Source of the DNA: Neocallimastix lanati (nom. inval.) | Taxonomy: Eukaryota; Neocallimastigomycota; Neocallimastigomycetes; Neocallimastigales; Neocallimastigaceae | Direction of reading: 5' to 3' | NCBI GenBank assembly: GCA_016946835.1 | Contig: JACVTC010000152.1 | Span: 52,501-116,500, forward strand | DNA length: 64,000 nucleotides | Shown: positions 1-13,668 of the stretch, piece after piece | Numbering within the stretch: position 1 is the first letter of the stretch | How the letters are laid out: the number at the start of each line of letters is the position of its first letter | Notes under the pieces: model-generated | What the model was told of the DNA's origin: nothing | What the model saw: only the letters and a program-made list of their open reading frames with translations | The model's database searches: none | Translations under genes and position numbers: made by a program

Positions 1-1319
1 TATCTGGATTTCTTGAATATGTTGAACCTTCTTTTGGCCATTTTTCTTTTGGTACTCTTAAATTTAGATGACGTAAATAAGCCGATAATGTTGCTATTTG
101 ATCACTTTCTCCCGGATCAGTATTTCCGATTGACATAGTTTTTGCAGTGGAAGCATATTCAAAGGTATCAACTATTTGTTCATCAGGTGGTAGATCAGGA
201 TTTATAACATTAACTTTAATAAATGCATTAGTATAAAGATTTGGGAAACATTTTAATTCTTCTATTTTTTTATCAATAATTTCTTGAAGTTTTTTATTAA
301 ATTGTTTTATTGAAAATGCCTACATATAAATGTTAATAAAGCAATAGCCATAAATAATATATAATGTATTAGCAAGATGATATTTTATTTAAAATTAAAA
401 ATTAAAACAATAATTAAAATTATATTATTAAATATAATTATTAATATATATATATTAACATTACTTCATCTGCTTTAAAATATTTAACAGCATTTTCTAA
501 ACCACATCTTGGTCCATCCCATTTTTCTAAATTTTTACTTTTTGGAAGACAGAAAAGGGTCATTTTATATTTTCTTGGCAAACTAGTATCTTTTTCTATA
601 TTTTTATTAATAATATTTTTTTTAAAAAAAAAAAAAATAGATAGATAGATAGATAGATATGAAGTTTAATAAATAAAAATAAGAGAAATAATATAAATAT
701 ATATATATATTTAGATAAAAATATAACATAAAGATAATAATAATAATAAATACCTAATATAACAGCAGCATCAGGTTGATTAAAACCAGTTAAATATAAT
801 AAATCAGTATTTTGATGAAATTTATAACTTTATAATTGATATGTAATGATAAAGATATTCAAAATTATATATTCATTTATTAAATAATATATAGAAAATA
901 AAAAAGAGATATTACGAATATTTATTATATAATATAATATAATATAATATATAGAAAATAGAAAAAGGATATTATATAAATAATTATTAATTAACAATAA
1001 TTATATAATGAAAAAAAGAAAAAAAAAAAAAAATCTTGTAATATTTATAAGCAACTATAAATCAGGTTTTTTTCTTTTACAATATTCCTTTCGACATATA
1101 TCTTAATCCATAACCACCAATGATTACAACACTATTATTTGGTATTTCTTCAATAAGTTTTGCTCTACGAAATTCATATTGAAGTGAAGATATACCTGGT
1201 GTAACTTCATAAATTGATATAACAGAATATAAAAATTATAATAATTATTAATATATTTATATAAATATAAGAAGTTTATATTAAGATTCTATTTTAAAAT
1301 TAAAATTAAAATTTCAGTA

Positions 1320-1374
<55 letters not shown>

Positions 1375-2112
1375 GGATTTCTATTAATTATAAAAATAAA
1401 ATTTTTTCTCTTTCTTGATATTTTCTTTAATATATATATTTATTTATATACTACTAATTTTTCATTATTATTACTATTTCTGTGATTCATTTTATATATA
1501 TTTATAAATGAAATTTATTATAATTTAGAAATATTTATTTCATTAGTGCATAGATTTCATATATTTTATAATAATATATGGATTTTAAATATATTTCTAA
1601 TTATTAAATAAATGACTAATATAAATACTTTAAAACTAACTTTCTAAAGTTTTAATAAGGTCCGGATGAGTATATGAAGATACTTGTCCAATATTTTCTT
1701 TAATTTCATTTTTGGTACTATATGTAAGTGGCTGAAAGTTATTCAATACTAATGGAGTTTTTAATAAATTTAAAGAAATTAATTTCCCATTGAATTTGTA
1801 GTTTCGCTGTGAAATTAATCCTTTTTTTCTTAAATTATTTATTATGGGGTAAAAAGGCAAAGCAGAATTAAAATTTGAAGAAATCTAGTTATTATATAAT
1901 ATTATATTATAAAGATTTTTTTATTAAAAAAAAAAAAAAAAAAGAAAAGAGAGAGAGAATTAATTAAATTGTGATTAATTTTATTTTTCATTATTATTAT
2001 TTATTAATGCTATAAATTTAATGAATATTTAGTATTATATTTAAAATTTTAAAATTTCAAAAATATAGTAAAAAATAAATTTCATTTTAATTTTTTAAAT
2101 TACCAAAGACAT
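1..2112 (-). CDS. ICP55: Icp55/XPNPEP3-type Xaa-Pro aminopeptidase, N-terminal part (truncated by window edge)
   Basis: Metallo-aminopeptidase of the aminopeptidase P family; relatives trim the new N-terminus of imported organelle proteins after presequence cleavage. Exons read on the minus strand: 2104-2112 (ATG TCT TTG), 1641-1884, 1081-1204, 754-827, 465-595 and 1-319, all GT-AG and in frame. The N-terminus (MSLISSNFNSALPFYP) is followed by a K/R-rich, acid-poor stretch typical of a mitochondrial or hydrogenosomal presequence. Diagnostic aminopeptidase P N-domain motifs follow: GQVSSYTHPDLIK, ITPGISSLQYEFRRAKL, KFHQNTDLLYLTGFNQPDA and FEYASTAKTM. The metal-binding catalytic domain lies outside the window, so activity cannot be judged. 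The 9-nt first exon is my inference: the next exon has no in-frame ATG, and this mini-exon restores one with a good donor. An Icp55-like family assignment is more secure than the start. Confidence 0.8.
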
Positions 2113-2230
2113 ATTTATTTATATGATAATATGAAAGTTAAAAGTCTCGGTTTTTGATTTATATATATATTATAATTTTTAATAATGTATGATATTAATA
2201 GATATGACTAAAAAGGGAAAAAAAGAAAAG

Positions 2231-2264
<34 letters not shown>

Positions 2265-3961
2265 ATATATGTATAAATATATATATATATTTACTACAAA
2301 ATTTTAAATTAAAACTCTCTCATTACAATCTATTTATAATATTTTTTATTTTTTTTTTATTTTTTATTTTTTTTTCTTTTTTTTTTTATGATTTTCTCAA
2401 ATAATAATAATAATAATAATAAATTTTATTTATTATAATTTTGCTTAAAATAGAAAAACCCAGAAAATATTTGACAAAAAAAATATATATATATATATTA
2501 AATTAATTTGTTGATAATTCCTATATATACACTAACCCTTTTTACATTCAAAAAAATCATATCACAAGAAATTTGATAAATTGGATAATATATTAAACCG
2601 GTTTTTAAATTATATATTTAATATTTTTTTTTTACTTCCGGTGTGTACCGCCCTTATTTTCAGCCTCCACTCAAGGTATAGGAATATTGAAGTATATTAA
2701 GTTTTTTAAAACAGTATTAATGGATAAAACATTTTTATCTTATTTTATCTAAAAAGAAAACTTTAAACTAAAAAAATAAAAAAAATTAAAAAAAAAATAA
2801 AAATAAAAATAAAAATAATAATAAAAAAAAAATAAAAAAATTATTTTGTTAATATATCTATGTACTTAATTTTTATTATATATATATATATAACATTTAT
2901 TCACTTTAAAATATCATATTCTAAATAATATATATAAACATATTTTTATTAAAATTGTATAAAAATAATATCTAAAATTTTTTATGAATTATAAGAATAC
3001 AAAAAATATATATATATACTATTTTTATTATATGGAATAAATATTCCATATAATAAAAATAGGTATGATACATAAATAATCCTGATATTTAAAATTTTTA
3101 ATAAATTTATATCTTTTTATTATTTTGTTAAAAGTTCTTAATTATTATAAATTAAAAATAAATTTCTAATTAATGAATAATATGAATATGCTATACCTTT
3201 TTTTTCATATATATATATATATATATTTTAGAAAAAACCTAAAATACAAAAAAAATATTGGGTAATATTTAGCTTAATTTAATTATATATTATATTTTGT
3301 CTTTATTAAAAATACCCTAAATATTATCAAAAATATTACTAGAATTATTATTATTATTATAAGCAAATGTTTGCTAACATTAAAATGATATAAATTAATT
3401 TATTTAACTATAATAGCAACTCTATTGTTTTCATATTTAAACGAACTACATATCTAATATTAACTTTCCAAATAATTTTTTTTTTATTATTTTTTTTAAA
3501 AATAAATGCTATATTTAAGAAAATGTAACATAATTTAAAGAAAAGTATTTAGAATTCAGTTATGGTTTTCAAAAGTCAAACATGAATTATATGGAATAAA
3601 TTGTGAAATAAAATTCTTAATAAGATATGAAATCCAAAATTTTTAATTTAAAATATTTTTAAGCTTTTATATATATATATCATATATAAATTTATTTTTT
3701 TTTAAAATAATGAAATTTCAAAACATCAATTTGATTTTATAACTATTAAACTTGATAATTTACGGAGAATATATTACTTTTTATATTAATTTTAAAATTA
3801 TAATACTATATTTTTAATTTTTAATTTTTATTGAATATACTACTTTTTATATTAATTTTAAATTTATAATACTATATTTTTAATTTTTAATTTTTATTAT
3901 ATAAGTTATTTAAAAATAAAACAAAACTTTTATTTTTTTTTTCTAATTTTAAATAAAAGAT

Positions 3962-3963
<2 letters not shown>

Positions 3964-4005
<42 letters not shown>
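3964..4005. repeat. (TAA)n microsatellite
   Basis: About 14 uninterrupted TAA/AAT units in non-coding DNA. Confidence 0.9.
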
Positions 4006-5069
4006 TTGTATTTAGAATGAATAAAGTACAAATATATAAAATTTTATTATAGTGGTTCTATATTATTGAAAATTAAATTTTTCATATATGATTTATTAAT
4101 TAGAACCTTTTATTAAATATATTAAGAATTATATATATAACAAAAAACCATTTTACAACTGTATGACAAAATAAATATCAATAAATGTGATTATTTAATA
4201 ATAATATTATATTACATATAATATAAAAAAATATTTACAGTTCATTATTTACATAAAACTATTATCTACTAAAAAACCAATAATTATTAGAAATATTATA
4301 ATTTGAAAATAGAATTATTTATAAACTGTTTATTATATAAATAATTTAATTAAGAAATAGTAGTAATATATATATACATATATAATTTTTCTATTATAAA
4401 TAATTATGGTTTTCTTTTTATTGTCGGTAGTGCGAGAAATGATATTGAGAGATGGTATGAAAAATTTCATTAATGATATTAATATTTATTTATTGTGTGA
4501 TCCTTACTAGTATTCTATTAAGTACTATTTTTCTTTTAAGTAATAAAGTTTTCTTTATATAATATTAGGCATTATTATTAATCTATATCAATTATTTTTC
4601 ATAATATTATTCTCATTATTAGAATAAGTTGTATTTTTTATTTATTAATTTATTATTAATAGTATTAATTCTAATTAGCAAAGATATTATAAAGAAAAGA
4701 AAATTTAAATAAATAATAATAAATAGATAATAGATAAATAAATAAATGATAATAAATAAATAAATACTAAATAAATAAATAAATGCTAAATAATAATATT
4801 ATTATTTAATAAATAGCAAATAAAATAAATAACAAATAAATAATAAATGAAATAAATAATTTCAATTTATTATGAAATATTGTGTTTAATATATAAAATT
4901 TAAAAAAATTATTAGTTATTCTTTTAAATTACATTGTTAAAGCTTTCCTTGGTATCCATAATAAGGTACATTTCCAATAAATAGATAATAGGTACTTTAT
5001 AATAATTTATTATTAATTAAACTTATAAATCATAAATCATGAATCATTAATCTAAAATAATATATAACT

Positions 5070-5582
5070 AATAAATAATAAATAATAAATAATAAATAAT
5101 AAATAATAAATAATAAATAATAAATAATTAAATAATAAATAAAAAATAATTAAATAATAAATAATAAATAATTAAATAATAAATAATAAATAAAAAATAA
5201 TAAATAATAAATAATAAATAATAAATAATAATTAATAATTAATAATTAATAAATAATGAATAATAAATAATAAATAATAAATAATAAATAATAAATAATA
5301 AATAATAAATAATTAAATAATAAATAAAAAATAATTAAATAATAAATAATAAATAATAAATAATAAATAATAAATAATAATTAATAATTAATAAATAATG
5401 AATAATAAATAATAAATAATAAATAATAAATAATAAATAATAAATAATAAATAATAAATAATAAATAATAAATAATAAATAATAAATAATAAATAATTAA
5501 ATAATAAATAATAAATAATAAATAATTGAATAATAAATAATAAATAATAATTAATAATTAATAAATAATGAATAATAAATAA
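5070..5582. repeat. (TAAATAA)n repeat block with higher-order copies
   Basis: About 510 bp of heptamer TAAATAA repeats. Irregular variants (AATTAATAATTAATAAATAA followed by TGAATAATAAAT) recur near 5230, 5375 and 5545, so the block is itself repeated at a spacing of roughly 140-170 bp. No coding potential. Confidence 0.85.
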
Positions 5583-6557
5583 ACAATTAGTAATATTCTT
5601 GGCTATAGTAAATATTATTTCTATATTTAAACAAAAATATATTAAATATAGAAATAAAATTATATATATATATATATATATAATTTTATTACCTTATTTG
5701 TTATAAGTTATTTTTATAATTGAAGTGGCATTTTTATAAAATTTTCAATATGCTTTATATAAGTGATATTTTTATTATTGTTAAGAGATGTTTATAAAAA
5801 TTTTAATATGATTTATATAAATGATATTGGTGTGGCAAAATAATTAATTGTTAATTTATAAATATGTATATAAATAAAAAAAAGACCTTAATAAGCACTT
5901 TTTTGTATTATTTATTAATAATTTTTTAATATAGAGATTATTTCGTTAATATACACAATTTATTAATTTAAATTCATGTGATTTATATATATTTTAAAAT
6001 GTTTAAATTATAATTTAAAATTGAGTTTTTTTTTTTTTTCCAGACTTTTTGTTAATATAAAACCTGTCAATTAAATTTTCTTGTCATTCATTTATATTAT
6101 TTGAAATTTTAATACTTTATATTAAATTATTTATAATTTAGTCGAATGTATTGAACTAATATTCAATTACAATTATTATTTATATAATAATTTATTGAAT
6201 ATAAACATATAATTATATAATTTGAAAGTAGATATCTATTCTAGCATGCTTAGATTTTTAATTAAAAGAAAAAAGTCTTACATGTTATTTCAATATATTA
6301 GAATACAAATTTTGATGAAGAAAAGTTTTTTTAATTTTATTTTTTATTTTATTTTATTTTATTATTTTATTTTTTATATAAAAAAGCATAAAATAAAATA
6401 AAATGAAAATGAATATAAATTTATAAAATAAAATTTATCTAAAATTCTAAATTAAAATAATTTTTTCCAGAATAGTAGGATATATATCATAGCATAAAAT
6501 AAAGTTTTAAATTAATTTTATCTTAATTTTTATTTATTTAATTATTTATTTACTCAC

Positions 6558-6628
<71 letters not shown>

Positions 6629-6630
6629 TT
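6558..6630. repeat. (TTTA)n microsatellite
   Basis: About 18 near-perfect TTTA units in non-coding DNA. Confidence 0.9.
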
Positions 6631-8562
6631 ATTACAATGAAGATTTTATTATTTATATTAATGTATATATTTGTTTAAATTAAAAAAACTTTATAAAAAC
6701 GAATCATCTATTTCTTTTTTTTAACACTATTAAAAACTTCAAATAGAATAATAAAATGCATATGTATTATGATCATTACTAACCATTTTTGTATATTTAT
6801 TTTAATTTTATAAAATATTAATAAATAAAATTATTTATATTAAGATTGTCCACTCTCAACTAAAAGAAATATCAATGTATATATTATATATATTATTGTA
6901 ATAATTAAATATTAATATATTATTATTATAATTAAATATATATTATTAAAAAACTTTATATAAATTTACAAAATAATATAAATATATTAATGTATATATT
7001 ATAATAATTAAATATATATCAATATATTATTAAAAAACTTTTTTTAAATTCACAAAATAATATAAATATACTTTTTTTATATTTTAATATCTGATAATCT
7101 CCTATTATTTATTTATTTTGATATATATTCATTTACTTAATTTAATAATATTTTCATATCTACTTTAATATTCATTTACTTCATACTATTTATTATAATA
7201 TATATTTATTTATTCATTTACTTATCAATATTTATTTATTTATTTATCTACTTTAGTTAATAAATAAAACAGGTAAATAATAATTTTTAAAATAATGATT
7301 AATAAAAATTTTTAAACAAATAATACTCTTATTCTTTGTAAAAAGATTTTAAAAATTTTCCAAGCGAAACCTGCTGGTCACCTTTGTTATTTAATACTAA
7401 TATTGTTATTATCTTAATCATTAATATTATGATTATTAAATGACAAAAGTGATATATTTTGCCTTAAAAATCTTTAAAATACTTTATTAATACCTCTAAA
7501 TGATTTTTTTTTTTGTTCATTTATTGTTTTTATTTTTACTTATACTAATACTATGTAAATATTATATATAAGTTTTTCTAATCATTATTTTATTGGCAAT
7601 ATTATCACTTTATACATTTTATAAATAAAATAAATAAATTCTATTTATAATATTTATCTTATAGCAATAATTTATTATATATAGTTTATTTTACATTATA
7701 TATAAAATTCTTAACAATTATTTTTGATATCTATAGCTCTTTTTCTATAAAAAAAAAAATAAAAAAAAAATTATTATTTAAAGTAAGGTACAAGTAAAAA
7801 TTTTACTAAAATAATTTAAAAAAATACATATATATATTTATTAATTTATAAAAATGAAAATAAATATGATATATTAATATTTTAAATTATAAATGAATAA
7901 TAATTAATAATAAAGTAAAAGAAAAATATAACAAAATAAAATTTATAATATTATAATTTTTTAAAAATATAAATATTTAAAGATAAAAGGTATAAACTAT
8001 TCTATTAGCTAAATATATAACAACATATATATATTTAATTAAAAATATTTACTCATTAAAATAAATTTACATATCTATATCAATATTATCTATATATATT
8101 ATAAATATTTGTTTTAAGAAAAAAAAGGGGGAAATTAATACCAAGAAATATAATAATAATAAAAAAATAATATACTATAATAATAATAATAATATAAATA
8201 AAATGGTATTATTTTACCTTGAATTCTTATTTTATGTAGTAGGTAATATTAAGTAATATAAATATTTATTATTTTTATATTTCATTTCTATTATACAATA
8301 AATAATAATATATGATGTTAATTTATTTGCTTTACAATTTAATATTTGTATATTTGTAAACACCTAAAATATTTATCAATACCTTAATATATGAACAAAA
8401 ATTATTAATTAAAATTTACAGTTTTTATAATAATTAGACTTTTATATATACTATATACTACTTTTTATTTTTATGAAATTTTCATTTTATTTATTTTTTA
8501 ATTTAATTTTTTATTATTTATTCATTTATTTTTCAATTTAACTTTTTATTATTTATTTATCT

Positions 8563-8564
8563 AT

Positions 8565-8619
<55 letters not shown>

Positions 8620-8621
8620 TT
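8563..8621. repeat. (TTTA)n microsatellite
   Basis: About 14 TTTA units, preceded by imperfect TTTA-rich sequence. Confidence 0.85.
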
Positions 8622-9961
8622 TTCTTATTAGAAAAAAGAATACTTTTTAATAGTAATAAAAATATAATTTTTATTTATTATATTGCACTTATTTATATTA
8701 TTTATATTTATTACATTATACTTAATATATATTATTGTATAAATTCTATTTATTATAGCATAATATTAATATATTGTTTATATATATGTGTGTATAAATA
8801 ATATAAATAATATGAAAATTGTACTTTTTCAATATTTTAATATGTATATTATTGGTAATAGTAATATTTTTAAAATTTTTTTTTTAATTTTTATAATTAT
8901 TTCTTTTCTTATTATTTTATTTTATTTTATTTTATAATATTTTCATTTTTAATAAAACATTAATTTTATTTCTTTTTTGTAATATTTTTAATTTTTTATT
9001 TTCTCTTTTATAATTATTTTTTTTTTTTTTTTTTTCTTTTACTTAAAAAAAAAAAAAAACAAAAAAAAAAAAAATCTTAAAATATTACTATTATAAAAGA
9101 CAATGAATTTATGTTCTTAAAATTATTATTTAACAATAAAGTAATAATAAAAATTATAAAATATTGTTAAAGTATAATAGGAATTTTCTCATTTATAAAT
9201 TTCAATTTGGAATTTATAAAAACCATATATATATATTAAAAACAAAAAATATAAAATAAAATGAAAATAAGAAATAAAAGTATATATAATTATAAATAAG
9301 AAAAAAAATTCTTTTTTTTTTTTTATTTTTTAGTTCTATTAAAATTAAAAATTATACCATTTCTTTTAAATTTCTATTTATTTTTCATTTGTATTACATA
9401 AAATTAATTTCAGATTTAGTTGTTTATTATAATTTTAAATTGTTAATTAATAATATAATTTTATAAAAATTTAATTATGAAATATTAATTGTAAAGAAAG
9501 TAAAGAAACAAATATATATATTTAGAAACTTCAAATCAATAATATAAAAGAAATATTTTCATAAATAAAAAATTGATAAAATACGATATTAAAAAAATTA
9601 TCAATAAGAAAAAAATTATAAAGTATAACAAAATTTATTTAAAAAAAAATAAAATAAAATATTGATAGAAATAAATAAATAACAAATCTTTCCAAAGTTA
9701 TATATTAATTAAAGAAAAAGAATAATCAATTAAAGAAATAAAATAAAAAAAAAAAAAAATTAAATAGAAAATATAAAGAAAAAAATATTCATGTAATATT
9801 AAATAATAAACTATTTCATCTAATTAAAATAAAATACACTCAAGAAATTGTAATAATATAATATATTAATATTTAATAAACAAAAGTTTTTGGCAATTAA
9901 GAAAATAATAAGTATTTAATTATAAAGATTTCCAAAGAATAATAATAATAATAAAATAAAA

Positions 9962-12019
9962 ATGAAAGTATTTCAAAAAGTAGTAATATTTTTATTATCA
10001 AATATAATATCGACGGCATTGGCGCATGAAGGTATACATATTACAAATAATCCAATACAATGTAAAGATAGTAAAGATCCAATCTATATATTAGATGAAA
10101 ATTCATTAGGAGTCATTGGTCATGGAAATCACAATTATATACCTGTTTGTCCAGAAGATGTACCAAATATAAAATCAAATTCAAAACGTTCCCTTTTTCA
10201 TAAAGCAAAAAAGTTTCACCATAATTTTCATGACGGTCAAAGACATAATGTAGAATATGATAAACCAAATATAAATAAAATAGTAGATGTAATAGAGAAT
10301 AAAAATGTCACAGCAAAAAATTCATTAGATACATTAGATGAATTTGATTTAGATGACGATCAAGATGAATACGAAGATGAAATACAACCATCTTCAGCAT
10401 TTGAAATTCAGTTTTATTGTCAAGCAACACCGAATATTTGTGAAAAAGCAAAAAATTCTTTTGAAAAGGCTACTCAAAAAATTGCAATTGCCCTAAAAAT
10501 TAAAACACAAATTATTGTTCAAGCTTCATTATATAGTTTTTGTGAAGTAAAAGGTGATAGTAATTGTGGAAATAATTCATCAATTGGATCTGCTGCGGCT
10601 TCTGCATATCATATATTAAGTAACAATGGTACAAAATTTTTATATCCACAGGTAATAAATATAAACTTTTATTAAATTTTAATAATAGAAATATTCATTT
10701 ATTTTGATATTGGTAAACATTATAACATATATTTTATTCATATAATAAGCCATTGGTTAAGCAAATGGATGATGTAGGTGTTTATCTTGCAACAGATATT
10801 ACTTCAGATTTCAATTCGGATTATTCTTTTTATTTCTCTGTAAGTTAGTTAAAATCAATATTAATGTCATGTTTATATATTTTTAAGGGTTAAATTTTAA
10901 CAAGAAATTATTTAAAATATTAAATGAAATACACCCTTTATTATTATTACTGTTATTTATTATGATAGGGGGATCCTGTAATTGAAGATGGACAAATAGA
11001 TTTTGAATATGTAGTAATTCATGAATTGATTCATGGAATGGGTTTTGCAACAGGATTCCAGAAGTATTTTTCTTTAGTTGCAAAAGTTATTGATGATCAA
11101 GACTTTTTATCACCAGGTTTATCTTTAATTAACAATACGTATGTTTCGAATTGGAGATCAATTCAAATTTTTGATAAAAGTGTGGTATCAACAGTAAATA
11201 ATGTATCATTAAATACATATAACAATGATATTATGAAATTTACAAGTACATCTGGTTTAGTATCTCCATTACAGTATCATAATGAATTTATTCGTTCAGT
11301 TGGACCATATAAAGCTGCAAAGCGTGTATTAGAAGTTGCTTCGAATAAAACCGGATCATTGGTATTTCAAACTTCAAAAGGTGATAGAATTAATCTTTAT
11401 ACAAAAGAAAATGAATTTTTACAAGGAACATCTATTGCTCATTTAAGTGACGAATTTAAATATTCGTAAGTATTCATATTCTTATTTTATAATGATTTTT
11501 ATTAATATTATAAATATTTCATTATTATTATAATAATTATAATTATTATTATAATTATTATTATTATCAATTTATTGTCATTATTATTATAATTATTACC
11601 ATTGTTGTTACAATATTATTGTTACTATTATTATTGTTATTATTATTTTATATATAAAGTTATTAATAAACTTTTATTAAAAAAAAATTAAATATATAAT
11701 TAATTTAATAATTTTAAATAGATCTGACTTTATTATGATTTCGGATGTTTCACCATTACAAGGAAAAACAATAAGTATGATGTATGATGAATATGGAAAA
11801 GATAAAAATGGGAAAAGACATGAATATGGAGCTATTGGACCAAGTGTACTTAAAATTTTAAATGAAATTGGATGGGAAATTGCTGATCCACCACCAAATA
11901 TTTACAAATTTTATGATGATCCATTAACAGTTACCGTTGTGTCTGATGCAAAACTAAAATATAATATAAATCATTATTATATATTATTTTTTTCAATAAT
12001 ATTTTTCTTATATAATTAA
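9962..12019 (+). CDS. Secreted zincin-type metalloprotease (HExxHxxGF), putative
   Basis: Four exons, 9962-10651, 10750-10839, 10969-11465 and 11722-12019, join in frame to 524 residues. A signal peptide covers residues 1 to about 21 (MKVFQKVVIFLLSNIISTALA split after A), and an acidic stretch rich in D/E lies near 120-138. The zinc motif HELIHGMGF is at 278-286 (H278, E279, H282). The metzincin third histidine expected at 288 is Thr, so a distal ligand as in leishmanolysin is likelier; H418 in AHLSDEF, shortly before DFIMISD, is the best candidate. The C-terminus is a hydrophobic tail (YYILFFSIIFFLYN), suggesting a GPI-anchor signal or tail anchor. Expected role: extracellular or wall-bound proteolysis. 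The exact peptidase family is not certain. No partner gene is adjacent. Confidence 0.75.
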
Positions 12020-12437
12020 ATAAATTAAAATAAAAAGTTTATATAAAGTTTAATTTATATAGATTAAACTTTATGTGAAGTTTATATTTTATTATAGAAA
12101 ATAATGAAATGATAATTTATATACTATTACCACTGCAATTTCTATTACCTTTTTTATTTTTTTTTTATTAAAAATTTTTTTAATTTCAAAATTAGTATTT
12201 ATATCTAGTTAAATTTTTGGTGATATAAATATTTTTTAATTAATAATAAATAATTACAAAAGATGAATTTTTAATATAATAATTAAAGGCCAATGCATAT
12301 TTTATTCTTCTTATTACCAATTAAAATTATTATCAATTTAAATATAAATATATTATAAAAAAAGATTGATAATATATATCATACAGGCATAACGATGATA
12401 CAAAAAAAATGTATATAATAAAGCAATTAATAAAATT

Positions 12438-12438
<1 letters not shown>

Positions 12439-12484
<46 letters not shown>
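12439..12484. repeat. Poly-A tract (46 nt)
   Basis: Uninterrupted A run on the plus strand in non-coding DNA. No retroelement sequence is recognisable next to it. Confidence 0.9.
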
Positions 12485-12486
<2 letters not shown>

Positions 12487-12764
12487 AAAAAATAGTTAAT
12501 AATAATAGTAATAATAGCCAACAAAAAAAGACTAATTATTAATTTTTAATAAAAATTGACAAAACAGTTTTTTCATAAATTAATAATATTAGTAATAAAT
12601 AATTAAAATAATAATTTTAATGATATTTTATTACTGTTAGAGATTTAATAATTGAATTAAAATAAAAAAAAATGACGGAACAATTTTACATAAAAGATTC
12701 ATAATTGGAAAATTGTAATCCATTTTCATAAACTATTTTTTTTTTGTTTGTTTTCTTTTTTTTT

Positions 12765-12838
12765 TGATTTTTTGATTTGTTTTTTTTTTTTTTTGATTTT
12801 TTGATTTTTTGATTTTTTGATTTTTTGATTTTTTGATT
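12765..12838. repeat. (TTTTTTGA)n repeat
   Basis: Octamer-like TTTTTTGA units, about six regular copies plus a degenerate start. Confidence 0.85.
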
Positions 12839-13547
12839 ATTTATTTAGTTATTTATTTATTTCTATTTTATGTTTATTTTTATTTTTATTTTTTATTTTT
12901 TATTTTTTTTTAATATTTTATTTTATTTTATTTTTAAAAATAAAATATAATAAAAGATGAAAGTATTAATAACTTTTATATTCATAAAAAAAAAAAAAAA
13001 CTATAACAGTATTATAATACTATAATATTATAATACTATAATAATCTTTTTTTTTTTGTTTTTTTAATAAATAACCTTTTTTTTTTTTTTTTTTTTTTTT
13101 TTTATTAGAAATTATTATTTTTTATATTATTTTTTATATAATATTAATTTAAATTTTTTTAAATAATAAATTTTGACAAAAAAAAATTTTTTTTTTTTTT
13201 TAAACTTCTAAATATTTTCCGTATATTAAATAAAATTAATTTTTAATTATTTTTTTATTTTTTTATTTTATTTTTTTTTTTATTCAAAGAAAATATTTTC
13301 AGAATATATATTATTTAAAAAGTATTAAAAAGATTTTTATCGTTCATATAAACATTTAAAAGAAAAAAAAATTAAATAAAAAATTATAAATATAAAAAAA
13401 AAAAAATAAATTCTATATATAAAAAAAAAAATATAAATAAAAATAAAAAAAAAAAAAAAAAATAGAGCAAATAGTATGATTATTTCATATATAATATAAA
13501 TATAAAAAATATTTAATATTACTTTTATTTTTAATTTATTTTATTTT

Positions 13548-13549
<2 letters not shown>

Positions 13550-13591
<42 letters not shown>
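13550..13591. repeat. Poly-T tract
   Basis: About 42 consecutive T residues about 80 bp upstream of the start codon at 13669. Confidence 0.9.
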
Positions 13592-13595
<4 letters not shown>

Positions 13596-13668
13596 AGAAA
13601 CATTAATAGAATAGAATAGAATAGAATTAAATAATAAAAATAAAAAATTAAAAAAAAAAAAAAAAAGA

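Larger units (their letters stand above)
2113..9961. other. Gene-free AT-rich stretch
   Basis: No coding run, tRNA or transposon is convincing in this 7.8 kb. It holds poly-A/T runs, TA dinucleotide runs and several microsatellites listed separately. A short less AT-rich patch at about 2630-2690, upstream of the minus-strand aminopeptidase gene, could be promoter DNA, but no defined site can be named. Confidence 0.6.
12020..13668. other. Gene-free homopolymer-rich spacer
   Basis: No gene seen. The stretch contains poly-A, poly-T and a TTTTTTGA repeat (listed separately) and ends in a poly-A run right before the next start codon. Confidence 0.6.

Noticed and set aside
2189-2404. Lys-rich open frame from a poly-A run
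   Set aside because: Pure translation of poly-A and poly-T simple sequence.
4406-4510. 34-residue open frame starting MVFFLLSVVREMIL
   Set aside because: Too short, no homologue recognised, no expression signal visible.
5070-5582. Possible CRISPR-like or origin repeat array
   Set aside because: Units are simple heptamers without unique spacers; composition alone does not support an origin call.
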